In this document: in pieces, positions 33,873 through 44,099 of the stretch
Numbering within the stretch: the stretch's first letter is position 1
Layout: every line of letters begins with the position of its first letter
Source: Apostichopus japonicus
Taxonomy: Eukaryota > Echinodermata > Holothuroidea > Aspidochirotida > Stichopodidae
Assembly (NCBI RefSeq): GCF_037975245.1
Contig: NC_092570.1
Location: 16,151,918-16,215,917, forward strand
Direction: 5' to 3'
Length of the DNA: 64,000 bases
Notes under the pieces: model-generated
What the model saw: only the letters and a program-made list of their open reading frames with translations
What the model was told of the DNA's origin: nothing
Database searches by the model: none
Position numbers and translations under genes: made by a program

Positions 33873-34530
33873 CAAGGGCGGCGGAAGCACTTTTAATCTG
33901 GGGGGGGGGGCACCGACATCAAAGGGCACTTTGCAGAAATTCGATTGGAATGATGCAGCGTTATATTCAGTACCCTTTATAACTCTTATTGTATTATCTT
34001 ATTTGTGTATACACATCACTCCATCAACGTCCCCCCCCCCCCCTCAAGGAAAATATGCATACTAGCACTGCAATATCCAATGCGCAAATTGGGAAACAAG
34101 GAACATGTTTTCTTTTGAGACAAAATGAGGTGAAATCATGTTAGTTGCTAATGTAGGAATCTTCCGAATTAGAGTTTTTTTCTTGTTAAAATCTTAACAA
34201 ATTTTTTCCATTCGAAAATGCTTTGAGTTTGACTCACAGAAATTCGTTAAAAGTCACAGGCTTAGCCAGGATTTGCAAAGTTGTATGCACGGCTATCTGA
34301 GCGGAGCGCCACCATCGGTTGGCGCGGAGCGTACTTTTATAAAATTTTTGGTTTTACAAACCCCTCAGATGGCCGGAAACGGCCCTTCCCGAGTGTTCAT
34401 TCTGGTTCCCTGGCCTCTTGCTAACTTGAGGCACCTCAATTTTTATGTAGAAAAAAGGCACATTTCTAACCTGAGGAAAAGTGGGGGAGGGGCACGTGCC
34501 CCCTTTTTCCCCCCGGTTCCGCCGCCCTTG
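33873..34530. mobile_element. Nested hAT-type element, 658 bp
   Basis: Ends CAAGGGCGGCGGAA (33873-33886) and TTCCGCCGCCCTTG (34517-34530) are exact complements. Flanking 8-mers are ATCCAGGT (left) and GTCCAGGT (right), 7 of 8 identical. It is inserted inside the 2.6-kb hAT element and carries its own copy of the hairpin module at 34291-34396. No coding capacity. Confidence 0.85.
34291..34396 (+). repeat. hAT hairpin module, copy 3
   Basis: CTATCTGAGCGGAGCGCC, ACCATCGGTTGGCGCG and ATGGCCGGAAACGGCCCTTC, within the nested element at 33873-34530. Confidence 0.8.
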
Positions 34531-34712
34531 GTCCAGGTATACAATTGACTAGTTAGAAGAAAAAAAATTGATCGTGCAAAAAGCGTGGTAGCCCAGATGA
34601 ACTGCGCTTACGGTGGTGTTACACGGAAATATTCGGGCATCATGATGCTAAATAAAGAAAATCATGGAATTGTCGGGCAAAAATTTTAAAAAGATTCGGG
34701 CAAGCTACTGCA

Positions 34713-34715
<3 letters not shown>

Positions 34716-34783
<68 letters not shown>

Positions 34784-34784
34784 T
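34716..34784. repeat. (AT)n microsatellite inside the hAT element
   Basis: About 68 nt of AT dinucleotide abutting the left arm of the 151-nt palindrome. Confidence 0.95.
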
Positions 34785-34933
34785 TCCAGAGGACAAGAAA
34801 TTCGGGCAAAAGTCCTGAAAAATTCGGGCAGCCTAAGAGGAGAAAAAAAAAATATATATATATATATATTTTTCTCCTCTTAGGCTGTCCGAATTTTTCA
34901 GGACTTTCGCCCGAATTTCTTGTCCTCTGGAAA
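34783..34933. repeat. Near-perfect 151-nt palindrome
   Basis: The left arm starts TTTCCAGAGGACAAGAAATT and the right arm ends AATTTCTTGTCCTCTGGAAA. The arms are complementary over about 65 nt with very few mismatches and meet in an (AT)n centre near 34858. It lies in the 2.6-kb hAT element, outside the nested one. Confidence 0.92.
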
Positions 34934-35605
34934 TTTAGGGGGCAGTCTGCCCCCCTGCACCCCCCGCCTCGAACGCCTATGGTTGGCATCATTTGTTGTT
35001 TCAAGGTGTCAAGGCCTTTCTCCCAACTCAAACCCCTGTGGGCTACCGGTAGGTTTGCAGGAAATGCCCACATGTGGACTTAAATAGCATTAGAGGAAGG
35101 GGATGGAAGACTAACACGCATCGATGTTTCGGTAATGGTCCACATTGGTGGCTCGGTGCAAATTAGGCCATTTATTGGGTTTCTTGAGGCAGCTGTCATC
35201 AGAATCTGGGTTTTTGTGCCAATCGATGACCGATAACATGTATTGGTAGATATCGATATCGCGCAGCACATGCACAAGGTTCGTGGTGTATGGTCGCAAC
35301 CGTCACATCGACTATTGCCATGCCATGCTGTATGACCATTCTCATGATTACTACAGATATTGTATTATTCTTATTCTGCCAGATGCAGACGAGAAAATTG
35401 TGTAACTCTATATCCCAAATTATTGAACAAAAAATATTAGTGAATCCCACTGATGAGTTTTTTTTGTTTTTTTTTACAATTTTTTTTTTTTTTACAATTT
35501 TTTTTACCCCATTCCCAGTGGGGGGGCCAGTGGGGGGGCCAGCCGATTTCATGGGGGGGGCCCCGGCCCCCCAGGCCCCCCCGTAGCTACGCCACTGTCA
35601 ATTGA

Positions 35606-36651
35606 GATCGTTAAAACCACGTATAGGTTCAGTTACAATGCTATTTTCCCATGTACATATAATAATGCAATAAAATATGATGCTGTTTTATGATCTGTGT
35701 TGTTAAATCTTATATGACTTTTCCCGCTACCTTTGATAGATTCAAAGGTTTTCCATTCCTTTCTTAAGACACATTGTCGATATTGAAAATTTTACATCAC
35801 CTTCTGAGTACAGCCTTAAACATGGATAAGGCTCACGATGGTCCATTAAAAATATGTGTGAGTCAAATGGCGCTCCATAGACAACACGAAATATTTCATC
35901 GATTGTCTTTCGAATATCATGAGCCATAAGTACGGACAGCTTGGTAATACATAAACACAATATAACATGTAGGCCCCTATGCAATCTGTAGGCCTAATTG
36001 CGCGAAAATTTACAAGGATACAAATAACATTTACAGACAATCAAAGTAAATGACTAATCGTTCTGAACCTCCAGATCCCCCCACTCCCCCCCCCCACCAC
36101 TCCCCCACAAGGATATGTAGAAGCCACTTGGACCAAATATAGCAAGTGTCCTAGCGCTCTCACACTCTAGACAGTACGGTATACGATGTTACACATTAAG
36201 TCCACTGTTAGCATAAGAGATTAAAAATTAGCATGAAAACATTGTAATAATAATCATGGATCATTTTCAAAGAATGGAAGGCGTATTCTTACATATTTGG
36301 GTCCTATAAAAAATAGCTTATGCAAATAATTTTCAAATCTTGCACACCTCTATCGCGGCTCATTGATTGCTGAGTCAGCATATATAGGCCTATTCATCAT
36401 TTCATATTTTTTCCATAATGCTAATATCATTTAAATAATTTTACATAGATAAATACATACCCAGCGTAGCATTTGTGTTAAAAGAAGTACTCTAGAAGAT
36501 AAACATATTTTAAAGGTATATATATATCCTTGGAATTAATCTATAGACATGCTGAAGAAATTCTGAGCGATAGCTAATAATCAAGGCGAGAGAAAACGAT
36601 AAGAATAAACCTGTGTATACAACGATTTTACTTCGATAGGTGCATACTTTC
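35606..36651. other. Intergenic region between the hAT element and the GPCR pseudogene
   Basis: No gene recognised. AT-rich with one C-rich stretch near 36075-36108. Confidence 0.55.
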
Positions 36652-37763
36652 TTATTTGGAAAAGAGTTTCTTGATACCTTTCCTAACCTGTTTATTACCA
36701 AATCCATATATGTAAGGAGTCAGAAATCCGTTAGAATAAACTAAAATATGGAAAAATATGTAACTTTGAACGGGAGGTTTCTCTTCTCCGAAAATCCCAA
36801 CGAAAACGAAAAGTATGTACGGTGTCCAACAGAGGACGTAAATGAACACAACCAGACATAGAATAAATGCGCATCTAGCCTCCCTTATCATGCCTTGCGT
36901 GAGATCTACTCCTAAAGATGTTGCCGATGCAAGACAAGTGACGTAGTTGGTGTTGATGTTGTCGTCCAGGCTGTTGTTGTGTTCTTATCTCCATGGTAAA
37001 TGAGACGTTGTAATCTACTGGGTCGTCGTCATCGATGGAGACTGCAACCGGCTGGTTTGAAACGATCATGACAATATGGCGACGAACCACGAGAAAGATC
37101 TTTATATATATGCAAAACATTACCAATGTTGGAAGTAGCCAATGGGCGGTTAAATAAGCAGAATACTAAATGGAGGGAATTGTGAACTGTACGGTAAGTC
37201 ACAGCGTCTCTTAGCAGTCCACATTCGATCATCAAGTTTCCAGAGGAAGGTTCCTACCCCGGCTGTGGCGAAGAGACTGTATGCGGCCATCAAAGAAAGA
37301 ATGGTAACTACCTTTTGAGGAGATAAGATGTAAATCGTGTAGAGGGGTTTATATATCGTTAAATACTGCTCCACTGTCGTTGCGAGAAGTGATAAGGAAT
37401 AGTACACTGATATCGAAATGATTACGCAACCCATTAAAAAATACTGAGGGTGTGTATGCACAACATAAGAGTCGGTCAGCAGTTGACAGGGATATCCCAC
37501 GAAACATACCAGAAAACATGACACCATCAAGTTTACCGTGAACCGACGGTTTCGAAATGATCTGCAAATGATTGTTCTTCCAAACTGAGGTCAGAATAAC
37601 AATGAGACTTGCGATTGATCCAACGCAAGAGAAGCACGTCGTCAAGGTAACGGCTAGTGTGCATGTTATCTCAGATGTACCCCTGAAGGGAATCGGTGGA
37701 CCCACCCTGAGCGGTATCGTTCCTTAGTGGCCCTTCAGTTGAACAAAAGTTGCCAGGTGCCAT
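36652..37763 (-). pseudogene. Class A (rhodopsin-like) GPCR, frameshifted
   Basis: On the minus strand a receptor of about 370 residues can be followed from an ATG at 37763 to a stop at 36652, but only by changing frame about four times: between the N-terminus (NDT sequon) and TM1, between TM1 and TM2 (near 37560), in TM5 (near 37175) and in the third intracellular loop (near 36960). Landmarks: TM1 SCVGSIASLIVILTSVW; RRFTVN before TM2; EQY in place of DRY after TM3; TM6 CWTPYILF; TM7 TPYIYGF in place of NPxxY; a basic C-terminal helix. No subfamily is assigned. Recent pseudogene or local assembly indels are both possible; neighbouring genes are clean, which favours a pseudogene. Confidence 0.75.
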
Positions 37764-38578
37764 TTGCTTTATTCAAGAATCGAATAGCTCGTAAAGAAGT
37801 CTATATACGTAGCAACTTAGTTGTTGAAGGAGCCCAATCGGTATATTAATGCCCATGAATACTGTCTTCCTCTGTCAATGGGCTCACAAGATTTTATTGT
37901 ATTATATATGCAGAGAGTTAAAGGTATAAATTTCTCTATCGAAATAATCAGATCGTGAAATTTTCCTGAATGACCACTGCAACTCCTTTTTAATGCTTCC
38001 TATATGCAGATAAGCCTCCATAAATAACCTATAGCATAAACTAACCCACAAAGGCAGAAAAGGACTAGAAATAAGCAATAAAAAGTATACCGTATAAAGA
38101 GAAAATTAATATTTCTACGAAATGGATCAATTTTGATAAAATTCTAACTGCAGAGGACGTTGACGGCTACAACATTCCATATGTATCATGTTTCAAGGAT
38201 AAATCAACAAGAATAATATAGTAGCCTAAGTAAAGCTTCTCAAGAGCATTTGCCCAGATAACGTCACAGACCCCCTATTGTGATCCAACTTCCTGGAGTA
38301 GTTGAAGTCTTAGCCAGTCAAACTAAGTTACATTCAATAAGCCATCTTAAGTTAGGGGCAACATATGGATATGGAGTTTCCAACTAGCAATGTGGAATAT
38401 TTTGCTCTTCAATGTAACAAATTCTACATGGTTAGTCACCAGAAAGGGAAACCCCTTTTAAATACGCCATTGTATGGAGACGTCTATATAGGCTTCAGCA
38501 GTTCAGGTGAAATGATGATACCGTTTGTGCCCTAGCTTGCTATAACAGTGAACACAACATATGATGATAAATGTTCAT
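37764..38578. other. Intergenic region upstream of the GPCR pseudogene
   Basis: No gene, repeat or regulatory element recognised. Confidence 0.5.
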
Positions 38579-38956
38579 CAGAGGTGACGAAAGGGGGTTC
38601 AGTCTGGGCAAGGGAAGGGTGGGTTGTGGGGAAAGGGATGGGGGGGGGGGCGAACTACGATGGGCAGTGTGTCTTGTGACCTTCACTTGAGGGGAAAACC
38701 GTCAACTGAAGTCACTTCAACATTTCCCCTGTTCCCAGTATTTGTAGGATGTTCAACAAAACGGCAGTTTTGTTAAACTACTTTGTAAAACTGATAAACA
38801 AAAGGACACTTTCCAAATAACAGCATGGAAGTGATTACATCTTTCTTAACTACTCCACAATAGAGCACACAAATGGAGAAAAACGAAACGGGGGGTGGTT
38901 AATTTTGGGGAAGTGGTCCTGGCTCCCCCTCCCGCACCCAGGTTCTGCCGTCCCCG
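38579..38956. mobile_element. Possible degraded hAT-type MITE, about 378 bp
   Basis: The left end CAGAGGTGACGAAAGGGGG and the right end, read in reverse, CGGGGACGGCAGAACC both resemble the G-rich hAT ends seen in the window but match each other imperfectly. Flanking 8-mers ATGTTCAT and ATATTCAC agree at 6 of 8. The interior has a poly-G tract like the neighbouring hAT elements. Confidence 0.4.
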
Positions 38957-39420
38957 ATATTCACACTATTTACTAGTTTAAAATGTAATTCTTATACACT
39001 TATGTTGCACTGTAGTAACCCGAAAGACTGGTGGGCTGATGAATGTTGTTTGCTATATAGATAAACGTATAGCATACTGCTTTAAGTTGCTTTAGTTCTA
39101 CGGCAGAAAGGATTTTTAAAAAAAATCTTAATAAGACGTTATTAACTATTTACAATTAGGATTTTATTTCGTCAAACTCACGAAGCTAAGATGAATATTT
39201 ATTAGGATTTGGTTTTAGAAAAATTTTAAATTTGATGAAAGAAAGTAAGATCAGGAAATGAGAATATTGGATTGATAAAGAAAAAACCCAACGTGTATTG
39301 TTCAATCGAGTCTCCATTAATTTGGAATGAACCGAATGCGCTATAATGAGAGACGCGTACGTATTGCATGCATGGTCTTTTACATTATATATGTTAAACT
39401 TTTCAATAATGTATGTATTT

Positions 39421-39550
39421 TAGATCGCCCTGCAAGCAGGAACTCGCGAAGAAGCCTCATTGGCAGTCTCTTAGATAATCAACATATTGTGAGCAGAGAA
39501 CGGTACCTTTCAATTATAAGGTGCCCGGTTCGAGTCACTCCCAGATTAAT
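39421..39550 (+). repeat. Dispersed SINE-like repeat, left copy of an inverted pair
   Basis: It starts TAGATCGCCCTGCAAGCAGG, then AACTCGCGAAGAAGCCTCAT, AGTCTCTTA and a box B-like GGTTCGAGTCACTCC. It is an inverted partner of 40908-41052, with an internal deletion of roughly 35 nt relative to it. Confidence 0.7.
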
Positions 39551-39698
39551 GTATGTCGTCCACAGGGGCGTATCCAGGATTTTCCAATAGGGGGGGCGCC
39601 AGGCATGAATGATCGCCGTCCTGGGGGATGGGTCTAAGGGGAGGGATGTACAATTTTTGCTTTCAAAGAAGGGCTGAAATGCAAAATGGTGTCATATG

Positions 39699-40545
39699 CA
39701 TGGGCGGCGATCCGTACTTCCGAGTGGGGGGGGGGGGGATATGACCTTGTTGACTATCTAAGCGTAGCGCCACCATGAGTTGGCGCGAAGCGTACAAGAA
39801 AATTTTGGGATTAACAAACCCTCTAGATGGCCGGAAACGGCACTTCCCGAGGTTTCCAAGCGGCATATACCCAACTTTAAAATAGGGATGTCATGTCCGA
39901 AATATCTCATAATCAGGATCCAAAATACTTTTTTTTTTAATTTCGGGTGTTATTTTGGGAAAATTGCCCCTGTCAATCTTGTTTCAGGCGCAACGTTAGA
40001 ATGTTCGAGAGCTCTGTTATATTATTCGATGAAGAAAATGGCCTCATGCAGGCTATTATAGGCCTATACACATGCAATACACAATTACACATAGTTACAT
40101 TCCTAGGTACCGATTGCTAGGGCATCCAGGTGAAACGTGTATTAAGCATTACCCTGGTTACATGAGATTCTCAGCTGTTCGAGGGAACATGTACGTGTGT
40201 AGGCCTACTATAGGGCCTATATGAATACTATGAGGGTGCATATATGTACTATATCAATAACGTGGGCGCAATAATACATTTTGTTGTTATAGGGCCAATG
40301 AAGCCTACAGTCAACTATTTTTGCTTTATAAAGACGCTTTATTTGAAAAGATCGCACTGCGTTTATGGTAGGCGAGAAATGAAGCTAAAAAAGAGCCGTA
40401 CATTAACGAAGATGCATAAATGTAGGCATGAAAATATTCTTATCCCTGGCATTTGGTGGGGGGGGGGGGATATGGTGCATTACATCCCCTCCACCCATTT
40501 TCATGGGGGGATATATCCCCCCTCCACCCAGGATCGCCGCCCATG
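39699..40545. mobile_element. Nested hAT-type element, 847 bp
   Basis: Ends CATGGGCGGCGATCC (39699-39713) and GGATCGCCGCCCATG (40531-40545) are exact complements. Flanking 8-mers GTCATATG and GCCATATG agree at 7 of 8. It contains the hairpin module copy at 39753-39853. No transposase frame is seen. Confidence 0.85.
39753..39853 (+). repeat. hAT hairpin module, copy 4
   Basis: CTATCTAAGCGTAGCGCC, ACCATGAGTTGGCGCG, ACAAGAAAATTTTGGG and GGCCGGAAACGGCACTTCC; same layout as copies 1-3 at 33-34 kb. Confidence 0.8.
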
Positions 40546-40907
40546 GCCATATGTGATCCATTTTTCGACCTTAATAATAAGCAACATTTCCAGTAAATAT
40601 GGACACAAAATGCACAATTTAGAATGGCTGGCATGTCATTTAGTGTTTATAGTGATAATACAAACACAATTACCATCTATGTTTCTAAAACTATTATGCC
40701 GCCGAACTTCGCCAGAACCTTTTTTTGGCAAACAAAAAATAAAGCATACGGGAGGGGGGGGGGGGGGTTGAGCGATCACCGACATCTCACATAAAGGTCG
40801 TCATCAATTTTTTTTTTTTTTTTTTTTTGCTAAACTTTTTTTTTTTTGGTGACGGCCAATAGGGGGGGCGCGCGCCTGTTGCGCCCCCCCCCCTGGATAC
40901 GCCCCTG

Positions 40908-41052
40908 GTGACTCCAGTTACAGAGTTGTTGACAATTAACAATTCATAATCATGGACGTTAAATATGAATGTAAGAGACTGACTTCGGTCAGCTTGCGGC
41001 TTTGATAAGCCAATGAGGCTTCTTCGCGAGTTCCTGCTTGCAGGAGGATCTA
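40908..41052 (-). repeat. Dispersed SINE-like repeat, right copy of an inverted pair
   Basis: On the minus strand from 41052: TAGATCCTCCTGCAAGCAGG, AACTCGCGAAGAAGCCTCAT, then CAAAGCCGCAAGCTGACC and AGTCTCTTAC. This is the fuller version of the repeat at 39421-39550 in opposite orientation. Confidence 0.7.
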
Positions 41053-41059
41053 ATTTACA

Positions 41060-43026
41060 TACATACATACAGAATATCTGACCAGAGAGATGTTACGGAA
41101 TAACAACTCCCTGACAACTCCTTGATCTGACCCGGGTTGTGGTGTATGGATGTAATTGGGGAGGGGGGTCTGTTGGGTTGCGGTTCATTTATTGACGAGC
41201 CAATTTTGGGTTAATGAAATGCACTGTTTTTTTCTTTTAAAAGAAAAAAGTGCCCTTTTGTAGAAAAAGTTTAACAAACCATTGATAATGAAAAGTACCG
41301 TTTTGTGGAAAAACATATACTCCTAATTAACAGCAAAGAGGATCGATATTGTCGAGAAAAAAAGTTTTGAGTTAAGTTTTCTGTTGGCAAATATAGCTAC
41401 TGTACGAAGCTGCTTTTTCTTCAGAGCCTCTAACTTCAACCGATTGGTTTAAGTAATGGGGCATGAATTAACCGGTCAATTCGCGTAAAAAGCTTCTTAC
41501 CGTAACAACGTTAATCGATATTGTACCATAAATGATGAACTTTCGGCATACTATGTGTACAGGAGTTCAAGCGAAAACGTAAACCAAAGAAAGACAATGA
41601 TTTTGACGAACAATTCATTTTAACGATTCATGACAAGTTATTTTCACCGCCAGTTTCTGAAAAAAAAAAATCTTCAACGACGGTGTGAAGACTTAAAAAT
41701 CCCCAGCGAAATGTATTACCAACAACTGCCCACACATTACACTTGCGTACTTGCTGTGAAACATCTGTATATTTCAGGTATCTCCGAGTTTTCATTATTG
41801 AATAGAAGCAAAGACACATACGGGCAAGTATTGGTAGATGCATCAAAGAGCACGATCAAGGGACGTTTATTATTGAAGAGTTATGTACGTTCTGTGATGT
41901 TTATTGACTATCTTTCGGCTCTGCAAACTTTACAAGGTTGGCGCCATCTTTATCGAAAAATTTACATAATTACGCAAGCGCATTATGACCAAAACAAATT
42001 TTGCAACATATCGGTGCTTACCGTGCTGGCCTAACTACGCCAAGGATAAACTGTCCTCACAATTTTTAATCCACGCTGATGTATTCTTGTGTGGTAATAT
42101 AACAAACAAAGTAAATTATTAAACTATTATTTTCTTTCGTTTAAGTCCAGGGACATGAAACCTACCTGTGATTGTGTAAAGTTTATTCCCACCAGTTAGT
42201 CTGCTATAGTGTTACTATTAGTGTTAGTACAAGAGTGTATCGTAGTATGCGTAGAGCAGCCTAGGCCTACGCGAACCACCAAGACTAGACTTTGTGACTT
42301 ACTTAGGCCCATATAGTTTTCCACAGTATTTCTACGTGCTTACTGTGATTAGGCTAGGATACTGCAACACTACTGTTCCATTTATTCAAAAATACGAGCA
42401 GTAACAGTATATCGTGTGTGTCTGTTGCATTAGGAAATGTTATTGAAAGTGCCGACGTTTGAGTAGGCAGTGCAACAGCCAAAAATGTATTATCCTATGG
42501 TAAATTCGCGATTGTTAGGACAGTAATGATCTTTTTAGTGTCCCAAAAGAGAAAAGTATGGAGTCATTCTTACCTTCCTTGCCAAATAGTGCGGGGGACC
42601 GTGGAATGCAAAGTCGTCAATGACTATAAGTAGAACGTTGATCGCAAAGTCGGTTTTACTATTACGTTTAGTTTCATCCAACTCGGCAACATACAGAAAC
42701 ACTACTCAAAGCTCAAGACTTTTTGGTACCAACCCTTTGGCCAACAACTGCAATCATTTCTCAATAACATTGCTATTATCAAAATTGTAGGGTCAGCTCT
42801 GTCAATAAGCAGGTGGTATAAGTTATCAAAAGAACATTAAAGTTGCAATTGGTACTATTTAATTAGTAAATGATGATAATATAATGTAGTTAGCATGTCC
42901 TTAAATGTTAAAATATTTTGTATTTGATATGGAAATTAGTTACCCCCTATACAATAGTCCATGTACTGTACTTGAACTTGAAGCTTTGTTTAGTATCTTT
43001 ATGTTGATAGGATAACGTAAGTTGGC
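41060..43026. other. Intergenic region
   Basis: No recognisable gene. A frame of about 134 codons at 41630-42034 has no ATG-context, family or codon signal that I can support and is taken as chance. The promoter of the downstream ring-ligase gene may lie anywhere between here and 50.6 kb. Confidence 0.5.
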
Positions 43027-43400
43027 TTTAAAGGCATTGAAGACTGGCCCCAAATTGTGTGATGCGCTCTGAAAAAGTTAACTTTCCGTTGCTTGCAAGT
43101 GAAGTTTTCTTCTTGTCGCTAACATGCAGACAGTAATGAAACGTGATACCGTGTTATCTTTTATCTAGACTTGAGATATCCATCGCTGCTACCATGCTGC
43201 TATGTAAACAGTGTGGTGGGTATTGACCGTAGCTGTATGTATTGACTGTACTCTAGTGTCTAATTACAGACGGTAGCAAGCTGTGTGTGTAATTTCTGGG
43301 AACGATGGTGGTGTCTAACACTTCTGTTACACCTCATTCGAAACTAGGTCAGATTACCGGCATGAGACGTTTCTTTGTGCGCGAGTATTCACACCCTTAA
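43027..43400 (-). repeat. Dispersed repeat, copy 2 (inverted partner of 18808-19174)
   Basis: The reverse complement of this stretch follows 18808-19174 from end to end, including GAAACGTCT, CTAGTTTCGAATGAGGTGT, the (CA)n run, GCTTGCTACCGTC, CAATACCCAC and AAAGTTAACTTTTTCAGA. Unclassified element. Confidence 0.85.
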
Positions 43401-43784
43401 AATAAAAATTAAGTGGAAATATATTTATAACGAAAATAACTGCTTGCACAGCAGAAGATGTATAAGAAAGAATATTTTTTATGTATTCTGAAATGAAGTT
43501 CTCATTTGACTACTAAAAACTGTATATTACATGCCAACCTTACGCATTACGAGTAGAACCCCTCTAACAAATCTTAAGTGGTACAGGTAGGACCCTTGCA
43601 ATGCCATCTGCTAATTAATCAGGTCAGACATCCGGAGTGTATGCATGCTAAGTGCTACAATACTGCTCTTAATTTCCTTTAGGGAGAGATTTCATACTGT
43701 AGGGTTTGACTAAAGAATAGCGAAGATGATGATGATGATGATGTACCTGATTTTGCTCTATCCTTCAGCTATGTGATTTCATTG

Positions 43785-44093
43785 ATGACTGGACCGGATT
43801 CCGCCAAAAATAGAAAGAATGACTGTATACTTGTAAAGGTCGATAGTCAATCTGATCGAAACAAGGACCAAGTTCCCTTACTTCGCAGATGCATTGAATT
43901 GACCAGTATTATTCTGCTAAATGGGTGGAGCAATCCACGAAAGTGTCTCAAAATTTTGAAATTGACGTTTCCTTGTATCACTGTGGCAATTTTGGCTGTT
44001 TTCGTTGGGGTCTTGTCAGTTAATATTGCAAGTGAATTAGCGGTTACAATACGACTAACAAACAGCAACTACAGTGTCTATTTGTGTAGCTAA
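43785..44093 (+). CDS. Hypothetical small ORF with one hydrophobic segment
   Basis: 102 codons from an ATG at 43785 to a stop; a CTTCAG acceptor-like site lies 17 nt upstream. The product would be basic and polar with one hydrophobic stretch (FPCITVAILAVFVGVLSV) near residues 69-86. It matches no family I know. A frame of this length can occur by chance in this window, so it is listed only as a weak candidate. Confidence 0.15.
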   Translation: MTGPDSAKNRKNDCILVKVDSQSDRNKDQVPLLRRCIELTSIILLNGWSNPRKCLKILKLTFPCITVAILAVFVGVLSVNIASELAVTIRLTNSNYSVYLCS

Positions 44094-44099
44094 ATACTG

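Larger units (their letters stand above)
33005..35597. mobile_element. hAT-type element, 2.6 kb, with 8-bp target-site duplication
   Basis: The left end CAGTGGCGTAGCTA at 33005 is the exact complement of the right end TAGCTACGCCACTG (to 35597). Both sides carry the 8-mer TCAATTGA (32997-33004 and 35598-35605). This target is palindromic, so the duplication is fully consistent but less informative than an asymmetric one. No transposase reading frame is visible, so it is non-autonomous. It contains a nested hAT element (33873-34530), three hairpin modules, an (AT)n tract and a 151-nt palindrome. Confidence 0.88.
39563..40907. mobile_element. hAT-type element, 1.35 kb, between inverted SINE copies
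   Basis: Ends CAGGGGCGTATCCAGG (39563) and CCTGGATACGCCCCTG (to 40907) are exact complements. Flanking 8-mers GTCGTCCA and GTGACTCC do not match convincingly, so no target-site duplication is claimed. It is interrupted by a nested element at 39699-40545. It holds poly-G, poly-T and poly-A tracts but no coding capacity. Confidence 0.75.

Noticed and set aside
41630-42034. 134-codon open frame
   Set aside because: No recognisable domain and no codon or splice support; frames of similar length occur in clearly intronic DNA of this window (57155-57556, 57847-58302).
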